A stretch of DNA of 64,000 nt, from assembly GCA_940337035.1 (NCBI GenBank), contig CALNHX010005797.1, positions 1 to 64,000 of the forward strand, in the 5' to 3' direction. The notes under the pieces are model-generated. The model was not told the DNA's origin and made no database searches. It saw only the letters and a program-made list of their open reading frames with translations. This stretch comes from Agriotes lineatus (lineage: Eukaryota > Arthropoda > Insecta > Coleoptera > Elateridae). This document shows, one piece after another, positions 11,202-23,334 of this stretch (positions are counted from its first letter, which is position 1; each line of letters opens with the position of its first letter). Both the position numbers and the translations under genes were made by a program.

Positions 11202-12678
11202 CGGAGCCGGACATTTGGGCGCGGCCGTTTGGGCGCGGCCGTTCGGGCGCGGCCGTTTGGGCGCGAAGACACTTGGGCGCAGAGCCACTTGGGCGCGAGA
11301 CATTTGGGCGCGAGGAAATTAATTAACGTATATTAGTATTAGCTAGCTTTACTATTCATATGTCTGAAAATTTATTTTAAATAACGAAAATTACCTAAAG
11401 CACGTCCAAGGAGGTGGCGGGAGGCAAAAATTTAGTATAGAAATATTAATTGTCAAAAATTAGAATATTATTAAAGCAAGTTAAAATTTTAACTTTCCGG
11501 TGAATACTAGCAAATCTTTTGCGGAGATTTATTACATTAAAATAATAAGTAACAAAGAATAAATGAATAGAGATTGGGTACAAACAGAGCTATTGATGAA
11601 CCATCCAACCATTTGGAGATTCGTCGACAGCCTGAAAACTATTCAACGAAGGAGAGATGTTGCTTATGAACAGTTACTTGCGGGAAATGAGCCCACTAAA
11701 AAAAAAACAAAAATTTATCCAGTCTGATAGAAAATAAAAAATTTGGTTAAAGATTATAATAATCAATATAATCATGTAGACGGCGTAAACAATAGGGACA
11801 TTCTAGAATTTTTAAGAGGCATTTTGTACAATTATGAAATAAATGCGTGGATACTTGTATATATTTACTTTAAGAATAATATGTATTATAATGGTAAAAA
11901 TGTCAAAAATAAATTTTGATTATTAAAATTAATCTTTTTATATGATTATTTATTATTATTCTTATTTCTGCTTTTATCTTCAGTTAGTCGGTTTATAACA
12001 TAACGAAAATAATTGATTACTTTAAAATTTAAGGTTTATTGTTAAGTATTATCATTATAAACAAAACTCGAAGTCGACTAGTTTCGGTCAAAACAGAACA
12101 CATATTAGAATCATATTAAACATTAGAACCATCAATCGATTAAATATAGCACAGCATTATTCATTTACCAGCACAATAAATGAATTTTTATTTAAAATTA
12201 TTTTCAACACCTATATATAATCTATTTCCATCTTTATTACAATTCAGAATTATTATTTCATATCTAACATAGGTACTGCCTTTTTTATGTATTCAGAATT
12301 ATTTCAAAACTTATCTAATATTCTACTTTCTTTATTTTTATTCGGATTTATTTCAAAATGTATCTAATATAGGTACATACTACCACCTTATTTAAAATTT
12401 AATCTCATAACGGTTTCAATAAATAATTGGATTATTCTTTTAATATTGTTTGATTAATTACATTAACTTCTCCGGATAAATAATGATTTAATAAATGTTT
12501 GTTTATTTATGCCAAATTGAAATTATTCACACTTAATGTGTTCCTCAATCTCAATGTTGACCCTTTCTCGCGCCCAAGTGTCTCGCGCCCAAGTGTCTCG
12601 CGCCCAAGTGTCCCCGAGCCCAAACGGCCGCGCCCAGACGGCCGCGCCCAAACGGCCGCGCCCAAATGTCCTAGACCG
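11202..12678 (+). mobile_element. MULE (Mutator-like) relic with GC-rich subterminal repeats (copy B)
   Basis: A 1477-bp element flanked by the exact 9-bp duplication TGAATACTC (11193-11201 and 12679-12687). The ends (11202-11320 and 12560-12678) are inverted and consist of units such as GGGCGCGGCCGTTT, 14 bp, drifting inward to 15-16-bp variants (GGGCGCGAAGACACTT). The outermost bases are CGGAGCCGGACATTT on one side and CGGTCTAGGACATTT, read inward, on the other. The AT-rich interior retains the tail of a MULE transposase at 11563-11852, which with the 9-bp duplication supports the Mutator superfamily. Confidence 0.9.
11563..11852 (+). pseudogene. MULE transposase C-terminal remnant
   Basis: The frame from ATG 11563 reads MNRDWVQTELLMNHPTIWRF, then VDSLKTIQRRRDVAYEQLLA, GNEPTKKK, two stops (TGA TAG at about 11725-11730), then KIKNLVKDYNN and DILEFLRGILYN. 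Order and spacing match the C-terminal tail of insect MULE transposases: HP.IW.F...L, then the .. AG... ..KK region, then K....V.DY.N and I..LRGI. The DDE core is gone and no start region is present, so this is a dead internal-deletion copy. Confidence 0.78.
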
Positions 12679-12687
12679 TGAATACTC

Positions 12688-14140
12688 TTGTCACATATTA
12701 TTTGATTGACAACCAAGAACGTCGGATAATTGAAGCTAAAATAATCAAAACTCTGCTGTATCAATTTGCTTGGTATTTTGAAATCATATGAAGCACAAAT
12801 GAATGGTACGCGTCTTCAAAGTTAACAGTAACTCAAAGAACATACCACAACGGACAGCAAATCATCCGATGGCGTGACTATAATTCATTTGGAAGTATTG
12901 ACGTTTTATAGAAGCTATGGTCATGGGGTTGGTTAAAATTTAAAAAAAAAACTAAAATAAACGCATGCATTTTCATTGTTTAATAAAAAAAATTGGTTTC
13001 CAACTTGCCAATCAGAGCAAAGCAGCAAATTGCAGAAATGTATAAAATTCTTATTATACAAATTACTTTGTTGTGCCCTATTTTAAGCAACAATGAACTA
13101 CGGCATTAAATTGGTCGTAAAATGTCCTACTTTTCTATGACAAACATAGCTTACTTTAAAAAATTATTGATAAAGCTTTACAAATTATTTAATGCAATTA
13201 ACACATTTTAGCTAATTGTAAAAGTAGCAAAACATACTATGCTGTAAATACAACCTAACAACTAACTAGAAAGTTATATTGAGCTTCCAACTCAATTTAC
13301 AGCAATATGAACATTTTAACTTCTGAGAGCTGTAATAGTTACCTATACATTTTCGAAATTTTACTATGAAAGTTTGTTATAGCCTCAACTAGTATCAAAA
13401 TCGACTTAAACGCTTAAGTTACCCCGATATGCAAGTTTTCCAATCTCCAAACACATTGAAAATTATTCAAGCTAAAGGATGTCCATTTTTCAAATCAGAG
13501 AACAACGCTATCTTCGTGCTTAGTTGCCAATACATCAGTCAACTTTAAACCCAGAGCTAAGCTGTAGAATATCAAATACTATATTACTACTACACCTAAA
13601 TAGAATCACACCATTCCGATGTGATCAGGCTGAGAAGCTTACACCGTAAATATTACGCCAGAATTCATAAAACAATTTCTATTGTAAGGTAGAACTAGTA
13701 TTAGCTATTAACAAAACTTACATTACTTGTAAGTTAATATAATTACGTATAATTCTTAACATCTACAATAAATCATGTTTTTTACTAAGATTGCGTCACA
13801 CAACCTCACTTTTGTCATAAATCGTTGGTTTTGACCAACTTTCCTTTGAATTCATACTTTGATAAATGAGTTGTATGATAATTAAATACCACTATAATCT
13901 TATTTACTGTATTTACAAGTTTTAATTAGGGTGGCCATTCAAAGTTGTTCAATACCTCGGAGGCAAATTTAAAAAAAGGCGTATTATTATTTAACTAATT
14001 AGGTTTAACAGCTATTTTTTTTTTATTTAACGCATCGACCTTTATTTTTACATTTAAATAAAAAATATATAACCTAAACAACAGATGCTACAACAGTCGG
14101 TGGCTATCTATTTCATTTAGAAAATTAATAACATTAGTTA
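12688..14140. other. AT-rich intergenic, no gene seen
   Basis: No open frame above background and no recognisable repeat ends were found. Confidence 0.55.
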
Positions 14141-14149
14141 CAGTTTATA

Positions 14150-14460
14150 ATGAACCTGCTAGAGCTTCTTGCACTGTAGATGGAATGTTGTTTTCTTCTT
14201 TCTTCGTTGTACCTAGGACAGTCTATCACAAAATGTTTAACGGTGAGTAGGGTTTGGCACTCATTGCATTGAGGAGGGTGTTTTTTTTTTAAGATAGCAG
14301 TGAGTTAAGTTTGTGTGACATGTTTGAATTCTTGAAATTGCAACTTGATCCTTCCTCCGACATATTATATGTCGTATAACTTCTTTTAATTTACTGTTAC
14401 TTTGCGACCAGGTATCCTACCATAACTGTTCAACTTTATGTTTGAAGAAGTTTTGTACGT
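14150..14460 (-). pseudogene. LINE C-terminal zinc-knuckle fragment
   Basis: The minus strand reads RRKDQVAISRIQTCHTNLTH, CYLKKKHPPQCNECQTLLTV and KHFVIDCPRYNEERRK. This is the CCHC knuckle (C..C, H, C) that follows the RNase H domain in I-, R1- or LOA-type LINEs. The sequence further upstream (to about 14640) has stops and gaps. It is a short dead fragment. Confidence 0.8.
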
Positions 14461-14639
14461 CGTAGATTGTTATTGTTCCCTATTCGTTATTGCTAAATCT
14501 TCGTCCACTGCTTGATGTGCTAGTTTGTCGGTGTCTTCATTACCTTTGAGCTATTATTATAAGAGTTGCGTCAGGCATTTCTGTATAGTAATCGAATTTG
14601 AATCTATAGTCTAATTTGGAGGCAAAACGTATTTATTAT

Positions 14640-17600
14640 TGTGTTGTTTTCATAAAGAGAACGTTATTTCGAATGTTTTCTAACATTCAATTATATTAGA
14701 ATCAATTATAAAATGGCTATATTGGTTCTTATCCATAGCAGTCGCAATACTTGTTGAAATGCAAACAAAAATAAAAATACATTTTGATACTGCATCATGT
14801 TGAAAACTGGATTTATTTGTCGAACTTCAATATAAAAATTTCTTCAATCTATCATGAAAGTATAACTATCTTTCTACGTTAATTCTTTATCATTTAATGT
14901 GTATATGAATAGCACATACAGTAATTAATCCTACTTATAATTTGACATTTTAATTTTATACACCAATTTTATATTTTTACCTATTGAATCTTCTAACAGT
15001 TTGAGCTGTAATAAATACCATAAATCAAATCACACAAGACCAGGCACATCGGTAGCAGTGATACACGATACGTCATGCACGTACTATACCAATATGTCTC
15101 GTATGCATATACTGATCAGAGATGCTGCTCAAATCTGACAATATTCCATATTTGAGCGGTTTACTAAAAGTACAACTAGAATTCATTTGATTGTCCGTTT
15201 TGTAACTTGTTTTAAATAGATCCATTGCAGTAACAAGTCAAAGTGAATCAAAATTGTGTATAATCTAATACGGACTGCTCCTTAGTGGCCTTAGTTGATG
15301 ACTAAATTAGTTTCAATGCGCCCATACGCATCTTTGCATAGCTAAATGAGGTAATGTTGTTATGCTTGTGACGCTACTAAGAGCTTAACTCATTTTCTTA
15401 TCTTAATTGCAATTTTATTATGTTTACTTTCTGATTATTGCTTTAAAGGCTGAAAATTTGTGCAAACATCGAAATCTTACATGTCAGTAGCAAATAACTT
15501 TTTTATTTTTTTCGTTGAAGGAATATTATAATTATCACATGACTTACAGCTAAATGGAGCCACAAGGACGGGTGGATTTTGCGTCAATATAAATGTAAGC
15601 AAATTAACTACCAAATTCAATTACACCCTAATCTCTTGCTATACGGCATTAGGGTAATCCCAAATCTAACCGCAGGTTTCTGAAACTAAACACATGTTGC
15701 TTCCTCTTCAGCAAAGCTAGTTATAAAATAAATTATCGCTTGTAGAATAATCAAACAACTGCCATTTTATATACCATCAAAGTGGATTAAAAATTATGGT
15801 TTCGAAGCAAAAGAAGCGTGATATCTTTTAACTTAATCTTTCCATCAAATTCCTCCTCCAACATCAAGCTGATATTTTTTTTTATTTACTGTATAAGTTT
15901 AAATTTTTAGTTTCATAATTTTTATTAAATTGTACCTATCCATCTTCACATTTGTATTTTTTTAAAGTTGTGAGGTGAGGTCCAGTGAAGCTTTGGTAAT
16001 AAATTCTATACAAGCAGTACAAATGAAAAAAATTGATATGTGAAACTCAGCGATGCAACTGTGCTAGCTAAATCAGTGGGATTTTGATTGAAAAACCTGG
16101 CGCGATGTAAAGCAGAATTTCTAACGTTAAAAACTGAGCCGATTTCATCAAGTGTCGAGTCTTTCAAAATACGCATTCCAATGGAATTTCTAAAATTGCG
16201 GGCATTCCGAGTAGGAGTACAGTAGGAGCATTTCCAACCCTTATGAGTAAAAAGGACATCACGCAAAAAGCGATATAATTACACTATCTGCGAGATATAG
16301 CAGATCTAGCTCTATGGCACGCAGATGCACAAAAACCCTTTTAGATAAGAAAGACGCAATCCGCTTCTAAAAGCGCACAGTTGCAGAATCTATTTTCGGA
16401 ACAACAGAGCCACTCACCGATTAACGCAACCGGCCAGGAAGAAAGCAATAAATCAGAATTTCGAGGCTCGAACTTACTTCCGGTGGGCAATGGGTCAGTG
16501 TAGGCCCGAATAGTACGAGGCATTCCTTCAGTAGCCAGAGATAATACCCCCCCCCCCCCCTGCGTAAACAAGGATATATAACGAGACGGGGAAGCGCCAG
16601 CGGGCGTTGCTTACTTTGAGCATTCTGAAGGAATTTGATCAGATCCCAATCATCGACTCGGTTAATCATTCCTTACGGCAGAGACTTCAACATTCATTCA
16701 CCTATTGTTCACGCATTCTCGGACTTGTAAATAGTTGTATTCACGTACTATATGTATAATTATACCATTGCCACATATATTGTAATAGCTCCTTCTCCTA
16801 ATAGTAATAAGGGTTTTTAAATATAAAATATAATTACTGGCAAGGGAAAACTACACTTTATAAAATGTATTGGATTCAATTACGAACCAGCCAAGCTCAG
16901 GGAAAATAAAAAGAGTGTAATAAAAATTACGACAAATAAATGGTTTATTCCATTTTCTTATTTCATCTATTTGCAATAAACATTCGGGACTTGCTCCTTA
17001 GACATGAGACAATCTTGGTTCAGGATCGTAGGTTCATAAAATTGAGAAAAACTTGGTATGACAAATAACCTGTTGTATGAAAAATACTCTCAAATATTTC
17101 GGGCAAATGCACAATTTCATCTGACATTTAACTAACCTCTGAATTTTACTCAACAAACACAATGATCTGCTAGTGCACAAAGCAGCGTAAATTGAATTTT
17201 AAAACCACCAAAATGGCGTTAGGTAAATATTCATACTGTGACGTGCCAACTGCTAAGCTAGTTTTGTTTTTAGTGTGACGTCGAGCCGACGCTTGACAGT
17301 TTTTTGTTTCATATCCGGCACAAAGCCTAAAAATGCCGCGTAATTTCGCATTTTCAAGGAACGCTACCTAACTTTCTGGAAACTGGACGGCTCTGGACTA
17401 CTGAAATATGGCTCTCCACCTCGTAGACAGTCTGATCTTAAAAAAGTTCTAAAATAATCGACCTACTGCAACGCTTTCCCTGTGAAATTCTACCTTTATC
17501 GGAGACCTCTGGGACGCTGGTTTCCCAAATGACGCCACGGGAATTATGGACTTGGGAATCGCTTGTTGGTTGGGATTTCTGCTCGTACTGGTTTCTGAAT

Positions 17601-18430
17601 GTCCTCCTCATTCGTAACAGGCGCTATTCTTGCTGGGCGAAGCTGCTTGCATGGAAATGGGCCCCGAAGTCAATTGCAGTTGGACGTATTTCTATGCTGG
17701 CTTATCTGCTTCACCTGGACCTCTTAACACCTGGAAAACTATACCCACAGATGCACAGGACACTCGTGAATAACTTTAACCACAATTGATGTAACTAAGA
17801 ACGTTTTTATTTATAGTTTTACCTGATAATTGAGGAGCTCAATGTGGCCCCAACACACAATTTTCAAGCTTGTTTTGTTATTCATAATAAATGACAGTCA
17901 GGTCTCTTAGCAACTAGATATTCAAATGTTTATAAAGGAAATTAGGACTGGTAAAATCTTTAACCTTATGGACTACAGTGTTGATGTCATGTCTTTCCCT
18001 AATCACTAATATTGTCTTTTTCTTTGAATAATTGTTACTACACTTGCTCTGCTTTTAATTCACTTTTGTTTATCACTTATAATAATGCAGAAGACTAAAA
18101 GCCGTGTTTACACAACTAAAAGTACTATGGTTGCGTTCCACCATTTCTATTTTCGGGTTTTTGTAAACAAACTTCCCTTAACTTTTAATAGCGATATTAT
18201 CACAAAAAACAATTATTTATTATGGCTATTTCTTGTGTTTTTTAAAACTATGCAGGCAGCTTCAAACGGATGTCAAATTTCTTTAATAGCCATATCTCTT
18301 CATTGAATGCTGCCAAACACTCAAACAAAGAGCCTTGCGTTTTAACATAGTGTAAAAGCAACTCCAATGCTTACGCTACATAACCTAACCTTCGGTGCAA
18401 CTGTGAGCTAAGTGTTGTTTTATTATAATT
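14640..18430. other. Long stretch without a recognised gene
   Basis: Small frames at 16006-16266 (minus) and 17529-17789 (plus) match nothing I know. A run of about 14 C residues lies near 16550. The block at about 16580-16860 has a TATATAA box and later AATAAGG, and could be a decayed LTR, but no partner or duplication was found. Confidence 0.45.
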
Positions 18431-18440
18431 AATAGAAAAG

Positions 18441-18652
18441 ATGATGTGCTTCGCCACCGATTGCAAACATTATAATGAAAAACATACGTGCAAGTTTTTT
18501 ACGTTCCCAAAAGAACCTAATCAGCGGCGACAGTGGATAAAATGAATTAGGTAAGAATAAGGTTATGTTATGGTTTTTGTTTAATAAGGGCGTTTTAAGA
18601 AAACTAATATCTATTTTATATTTTTAGGAGACCAAATGCCGTCCAAAAGAAT
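18441..18652 (+). pseudogene. THAP-domain gene, first two exons, cut by Harbinger insertion
   Basis: Exon 1 (18441-18550) encodes MMCFATDCKHYNEKHTCKFF then TFPKEPNQRRQWIK, matching the start of a THAP zinc finger (C..C, F.FPK, W). An in-frame TGA follows, then a GTAAGA donor. An intron of 77 bp ends in TTTTTAG, and exon 2 starts at 18628 with RRPNAVQKN. The frame then meets the Harbinger end at 18653. THAP domains bind DNA and occur in P-type transposases and domesticated proteins. The stop codon and the insertion make it dead. Its partner may be the SWIM-YqaJ gene beyond 23650. Confidence 0.7.
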
Positions 18653-18700
18653 GGGTGCGTTCAGCCGGCGTAGCGCTGATTTAATCCATTAGTGCAATTA

Positions 18701-19420
18701 ATGCCGTTGTTAGAAAATAACGGAAACTTATTGCAGTTGATTGATTTGGACGCAGAAAAGAATGATGAGGCTGTTCATAATGTCAACTACTTTGAGGAAG
18801 TGGTACCACGTTATTCACCGCAGGAGTTTTGTGAACATTTTAGAATGTCCAGAAATGTTATGGAGGTATCTATCTAGCAATATTAGTACAATTTTGCTTA
18901 CTAAAAAAATACAGTGCAACTGTATTAATTTGTATATATGAAATGCATGTAATTAGGTATTTATAAACATTTTACAATTATTTGTTTATTTCAGATGCTT
19001 GTGGTGGACATAGGCAATAGAGTAGACATCGAAGGCAAAATCGATCTTAGAAAAAAGACTCTGTTTACCATATGGATGTTGGCTAAACCGGAATCGTATT
19101 TGGCATGCTGCGATCGGTTTGGAATGTCGAAAGGCACCGGTCATCTAATTTTTTATCAAATTTGCAATATTTTGTTGCAAATGATGCCACAAGAAATACG
19201 ATGGCCTACTAACGAGCAGGCGATTATGACAGCCAACACATTTCATGCACGAACAGGCTTTCCTGGAATTGTGGGGGCTATAGACGGTTGCCACATCCCT
19301 ATAAAAGCCCCAGCTCAACGCCGTTGATTCCTTGGTGATAGTACATATCCATTAATGAAAAATGTAATGGTGCCATTTAGGGATACAGGCCATTTTTTTC
19401 TAAAAGTGGCAAATATTTAA
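18701..19420 (+). pseudogene. PIF/Harbinger transposase, internally deleted
   Basis: Exon 1 (18701-18865) runs from MPLLENNGNLLQ to FRMSRNVME; donor GTATCT, acceptor TTTATTTCAG, exon 2 from 18995. Exon 2 carries KTLFTIWMLAKPESYLACCD, RFGMSKGTGHLIF (helix-turn-helix) and GFPGIVGAIDGCHIPIKAPA with the first catalytic aspartate (AIDG). A TGA at 19325-19327 follows, and the next bases encode LGDSTYPLMKNVMVPFRDTG, the conserved block normally about 60 codons further on. A deletion has therefore removed the middle of the DDE domain including the second aspartate. The ATG at 18701 is preferred over an upstream GTG. Confidence 0.87.
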
Positions 19421-19451
19421 ATGTACGATAAATTGTAAATATGTATATATA

Positions 19452-20614
19452 CAGTATGTCCCCGGATTGAGTTTACAATAGGTATGATTGACCAAAAATT
19501 TTCGAATTGGAATTTCATATTTTGGGATTCCGCCCTGCTTGGTGTGAAACAAATTTTAAGAATATTTTCAGTTTTTGAAAAACAAGTAGGCCTTGACAAG
19601 GAAGCGAAAAATATTGTTTTCTATAGCACATGTTAAAGTGTGCTTTTATCAACTCAAAACAAAAGGTCAAGTTTTACTTTAACAGCAAGGGTAGATAAAG
19701 TAGCACTTTAACATCAAGGATAGATAAAGTAATTTAATTTTCTAACTTTTGTTTAAATTAAATATGACAGCTTCGTATTATCGTAGCAACCCAATCTAGC
19801 TACTGACATTTTGAAATGTGATTGACTGTCATTATTTTCTTTTGTAATTGTTAAAGTTCTTGCTACAGAAAAAAATATTGTATTATACACGACGATAAAG
19901 TTATTTCTATCCACTCTTGAATCATTAACGTCTCGACTTCGTCTCGACGTTAAACGATTCACTTGTGGATAAAATTTAACTTTATCGTCTTGTATAATAA
20001 ATTACTATTATTGTCAGGTAAACTACCCTTTTTGTTTATGATACGGCAAAATTGTATTAAGAAAAGTTGTTTACAATGAGAAATTATGATCCTATACAAA
20101 ATTTCAGAAAGATCTTGCGACTTAGATTAAACCGTTATTTTTTAGATTAAACAAATTGCATTTATTAAAAATGACGGTTTAATCTAAGTCGACAGAGCTT
20201 TCTGAAATTTGTTATAGGGCCATAATTTATGATTATAAACAACTTTTCTTAATACAATTTTTCCGTATCATGAACAAAAAGGGTAGTTTACCTGACAATA
20301 AAATACAATTTTCTAAAAACTAACAGTTTTTTATAAGTCGACAAATCGTTCTGAAATTTGGTATAGGGTCATAATTTATCATTATCAACAACTTTTCTTA
20401 ATTAAATTTTGCCGTATCATGAACAAAAAGGGTAGTTTACCTGAAAATAAAATATTTTTCGCTTCCTTGTCAAGGCCTACTTGTTTTTCAAAAACTGAAA
20501 ATATTCTTAAAATTCGTTTCACACCAAGCAGGGCGGAATCCCAAAATATGAAATTCCAATTCGAAAATTTTTGGTCAATCATACCTATTGTAAACTCAAT
20601 CCGGGGACATACTG
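19452..20614. mobile_element. TA-flanked MITE with inverted arms of about 165 bp
   Basis: Ends CAGTATGTCCCCGGATTGAG and complement, flanked by TA. Arms 19452-19617 and 20447-20614 are near identical. The interior holds a hairpin at 19876-20009 (apex TCTCGACTTCGTCTCGA) and three copies, two of them mutually inverted, of a 110-130-bp block containing AAAAAGGGTAGTTTACCTG (about 20010-20130, 20175-20305, 20330-20450). Confidence 0.85.
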
Positions 20615-20618
20615 TATA

Positions 20619-20739
20619 CAGGCTGATTTTTTTATCATGTAACAACTTATAAGCAAACCATTATGCAGAAGCATACATAATGCATGCTTCTGCATAATGG
20701 GTTGCCTACAAGTTGTTACACGATAAAAAAATCAGCCTG
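20619..20739. mobile_element. 121-bp foldback MITE
   Basis: A near-perfect palindrome with ends CAGGCTGATTTTTTTATC and complement, TA on both flanks, and centre GCATACATAATGCATGC. It lies immediately next to the previous element. Confidence 0.88.
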
Positions 20740-20921
20740 TATATATATATGTAGTTGATATTTTGTAAATATATTTTATAAAATTAGCATGTTTTTGTTG
20801 TGTAAGTGTAAACATAGTCAAAGGGTCATTCATGCAGCAGCAGAATTACAACACAATTAGGCATCCTTTTTAGAGATCTTCTCTCGGCATTTTAATTAAC
20901 AACTTTGAAAAGGGTTACATA

Positions 20922-21465
20922 CAGGGTCCGGCAAACGGCAAGATTTCGTAAATACTTTTATTGTTGAAAAATTATTTTTTTTATAATTATTAATACATTA
21001 ATGGGAAATAAAAGAGTAGCCATTTGATTTACAATGTTAAAAAAATTTTTTTTGAATACTACATCTGCCAAATGTCCTCCGTTGACATTAAATTTATGCA
21101 TTCTTGGAGTCGAGCCTGAAAGTTTTGCATCACTCTTCGCAGCATATCAACAGGTATTGTTGCAATCTCGTCACGAATTCGTTGTTTGAGGGCCGGGATT
21201 GTCCTGGGTGGATCAGTTGCAAACACTTTTGTTTTTAGGTAACCCCACGAAGAGTGATGCAAAACTTTCAGGCTCGACTCCCAAGAATGCATAAATGTCA
21301 ACGGAGGATATTTGGCAGATGTAGTATACAAAAATTTTTTTTTTAACATTGTAAATCAAATGGCTACTCTTTTATTTCCCATTAATGTATTCATAATTAT
21401 AAAAAAAATAATTTTGCAACAATAAAATTATTTACGAAATCTTCCCGTTTCATTGCCGGACCCTG
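20922..21465 (-). mobile_element. Mariner-derived foldback with transposase tail
   Basis: Ends CAGGGTCCGGCAA and complement, flanked by TA; arms of about 200-220 bp (20922-21140, 21245-21465). The minus-strand frame at 21059-21349 contains SSWGYLKTKVFATDPPRTIP, ALKQRIRDEIATIPVDMLRR and VMQNFQARLQECIN, the C-terminal end of a mariner-type transposase close to the DUF4817-bearing kind. Part of that coding tail is present in both arms, so the foldback formed by inverted duplication of the element's transposase-3' end. Confidence 0.85.
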
Positions 21466-21534
21466 TACAATGCAATAAATGCTAAAACACCAGATCAAAA
21501 ACCATCAAAATACTACGGTGAATATTGTTACGCC

Positions 21535-22105
21535 ATGCCATGTGTAAATGCGTTTATTTTAAAATGCAATATATGAACCATAATTTTATTGAAAAAGAAG
21601 CATGAGAAAGAACAGGGCATGTAATAACCCACAAACTTGCTGTAAACTGAAGTCTTTCTACTATTTGATCAACAGAATTCCTTCCCCCGTACAATATATT
21701 ATGTTTTTACATACTCAGTAACGTTTCCATATTGCATTTTAAAATAATAGATATTAACGATACAAGTTTGATTATGAGCATCTTAACGAAACGAGTTTGA
21801 TTGCTAAAACGAGGCGGTGAGCCGAGTTTTGCGGCAATCAAACCAGTTTCGTTGTGTGCCATAAGCAAACGTGTATTGTTCAATATTTTATCTTCATCAA
21901 TAAACTCTGGTTCACTGTATAAAAAGAGTGCGGTAATATTCATTACCGCACTGAGTGCGGTAATATTTGTCCATTACCGCACTGAGTGCGGTAATATCCA
22001 TTACCGCACTGAGTGCGGTAATGAAGCTCTTAACGATACTAAAATTAATTTGGTTAAGACGCTATAACAACACGGATAAAGATAAACGCATTTACACATA
22101 TTGCG
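21535..22105. repeat. Palindromic block with GTGCGGTAAT repeats
   Basis: Outer inverted arms share TGTGTAAATGCGTTTAT (21550 region and 22085 region). Inside are a 72-bp hairpin at 21786-21857 (CGAAACGAGTTTGATTGC arms, GAGGCGGTGAGCCGAG apex) and at 21926-22022 three to four tandem units of about 30 bp, each itself palindromic (GAGTGCGGTAATA / ATTACCGCACT). No coding capacity. Confidence 0.75.
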
Positions 22106-22267
22106 CGATATAATAAACTCCCTGTCTAATAAAAAATCAGACTATACACCGATGTCAAAATATATTTATTACAAAACTTCTTACTCATTACAATATTAAG
22201 TGAATCAAATAAAAAAATATATACATTTAAATATAATTATACATAAAATAATGATACAATTTTAAAA

Positions 22268-23334
22268 CTAATTATTTTTATTATTTGTATTTTTAACTAA
22301 CTCTAACAGTTGTCGCAAAATATAATTTCGCTCCTTTTGCGTTTGGAGTTGCTCCTTGTACACATTTTTAATTTCTTGCAGCTCTCTAATTTTCTGCTCT
22401 TCGGAGAGCAGCATTTGCTTTCGAAATTCTTCTAACTCTCTATTTTTACGTTTGGTACCTCGAGTATCACTGGCAGCAGTATTCAAACTGGGAATTCTAG
22501 ACGGTGTGGATGACAGGCTTAATAACGATTCCACGGGTGGAGTTTGTGATGAAGAATTCGATGTTGAAGAGGCAAGGGATGATGAATTTGAAGGTATTGG
22601 GGGTGGCAAAGCTGACGAAGAGGGTGCAGGTATATATGCTGGGATTAAGGACGACTGAGTAGATGTAGAGGGCTGGTTTAGCACAGATAAGGGAAGCTTA
22701 GGTTGTGGAATGGACGATATTAAGTGTGGAGGATTAATGGTGGCATCAGTATGAAGCAGGTCATCCATCATGTCGAAATATTCCCAAGTTTGTCCACCTC
22801 TGCCAGTTTTTCTTTTGGTATCTTTTATTCCTTTATAAGTGCTCTTCAAATTTTTAAATTTTCTGTCACACATGTCCGGTGTCACATGGTAACAATTTTT
22901 TTTCATATTTTCGGCAATTCTCCCCCACAACAGACTATTTTTCATTTTGGGGTTTCTGAAGTTGCAGCATTCTGAGCGGTAGTGCTCAATCAACAACATG
23001 GTCGATTTCTGTGACCAAACAAACCGCTCGGCAGCTGAATCGTCTGCAGGCTCATCTGTTCTTTACGGTACCATGCGTTGCTGCGTAATTTGATTTATAA
23101 CATCATTCTTGATCGCCTCGTCGATAAGAAAAATAAAATCTTAGACTTAATTTAATCAACAGTAGGTAGTTTCAAAAGATTCAATGGAAATGTAACTTAG
23201 TTCGAACGAAATTATAGTAATATTAAGAAGCAATACACACCATCAAAAATAGCTTGTACCATATGTGATGGGACTTCCGCCGCTACAGTTTCTCCGTTAA
23301 CATTAAACTGCAGCAGGGTCGTTTCAGAAACCAT
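22268..23334 (-). pseudogene. Harbinger-associated Myb/SANT-like protein gene
   Basis: Exon 1 (about 23334-23239) starts MVSETTLLQFNVNGETVAAE; exon 2 (23116-22268) starts AIKNDVINQITQQRMVP and then meets an in-frame TAA at 23063-23065. Beyond the stop the frame continues with RTDEPADDSAAERFVW, then from 22999 LLIEHYRSECCNF, LLWGRIAENMKKN, CDRKFKNLKSTYKGIKD and WEYFDMMDDLL, a trihelix Myb/SANT-like DNA-binding domain. A Ser/Pro-rich linker and a basic coiled coil (KRKNRELEEFRKQMLLSEEQ and on) end the protein. In autonomous Harbinger elements this protein helps bring the transposase into the nucleus and onto DNA. The downstream 243 codons are open, so decay is limited to the nonsense change. 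Confidence 0.83.

Noticed and set aside
16006..16571. Overlapping minus frames as a gene or solo LTR
   Set aside because: No domain, no paired LTR, no duplication; a C14 run breaks reading.
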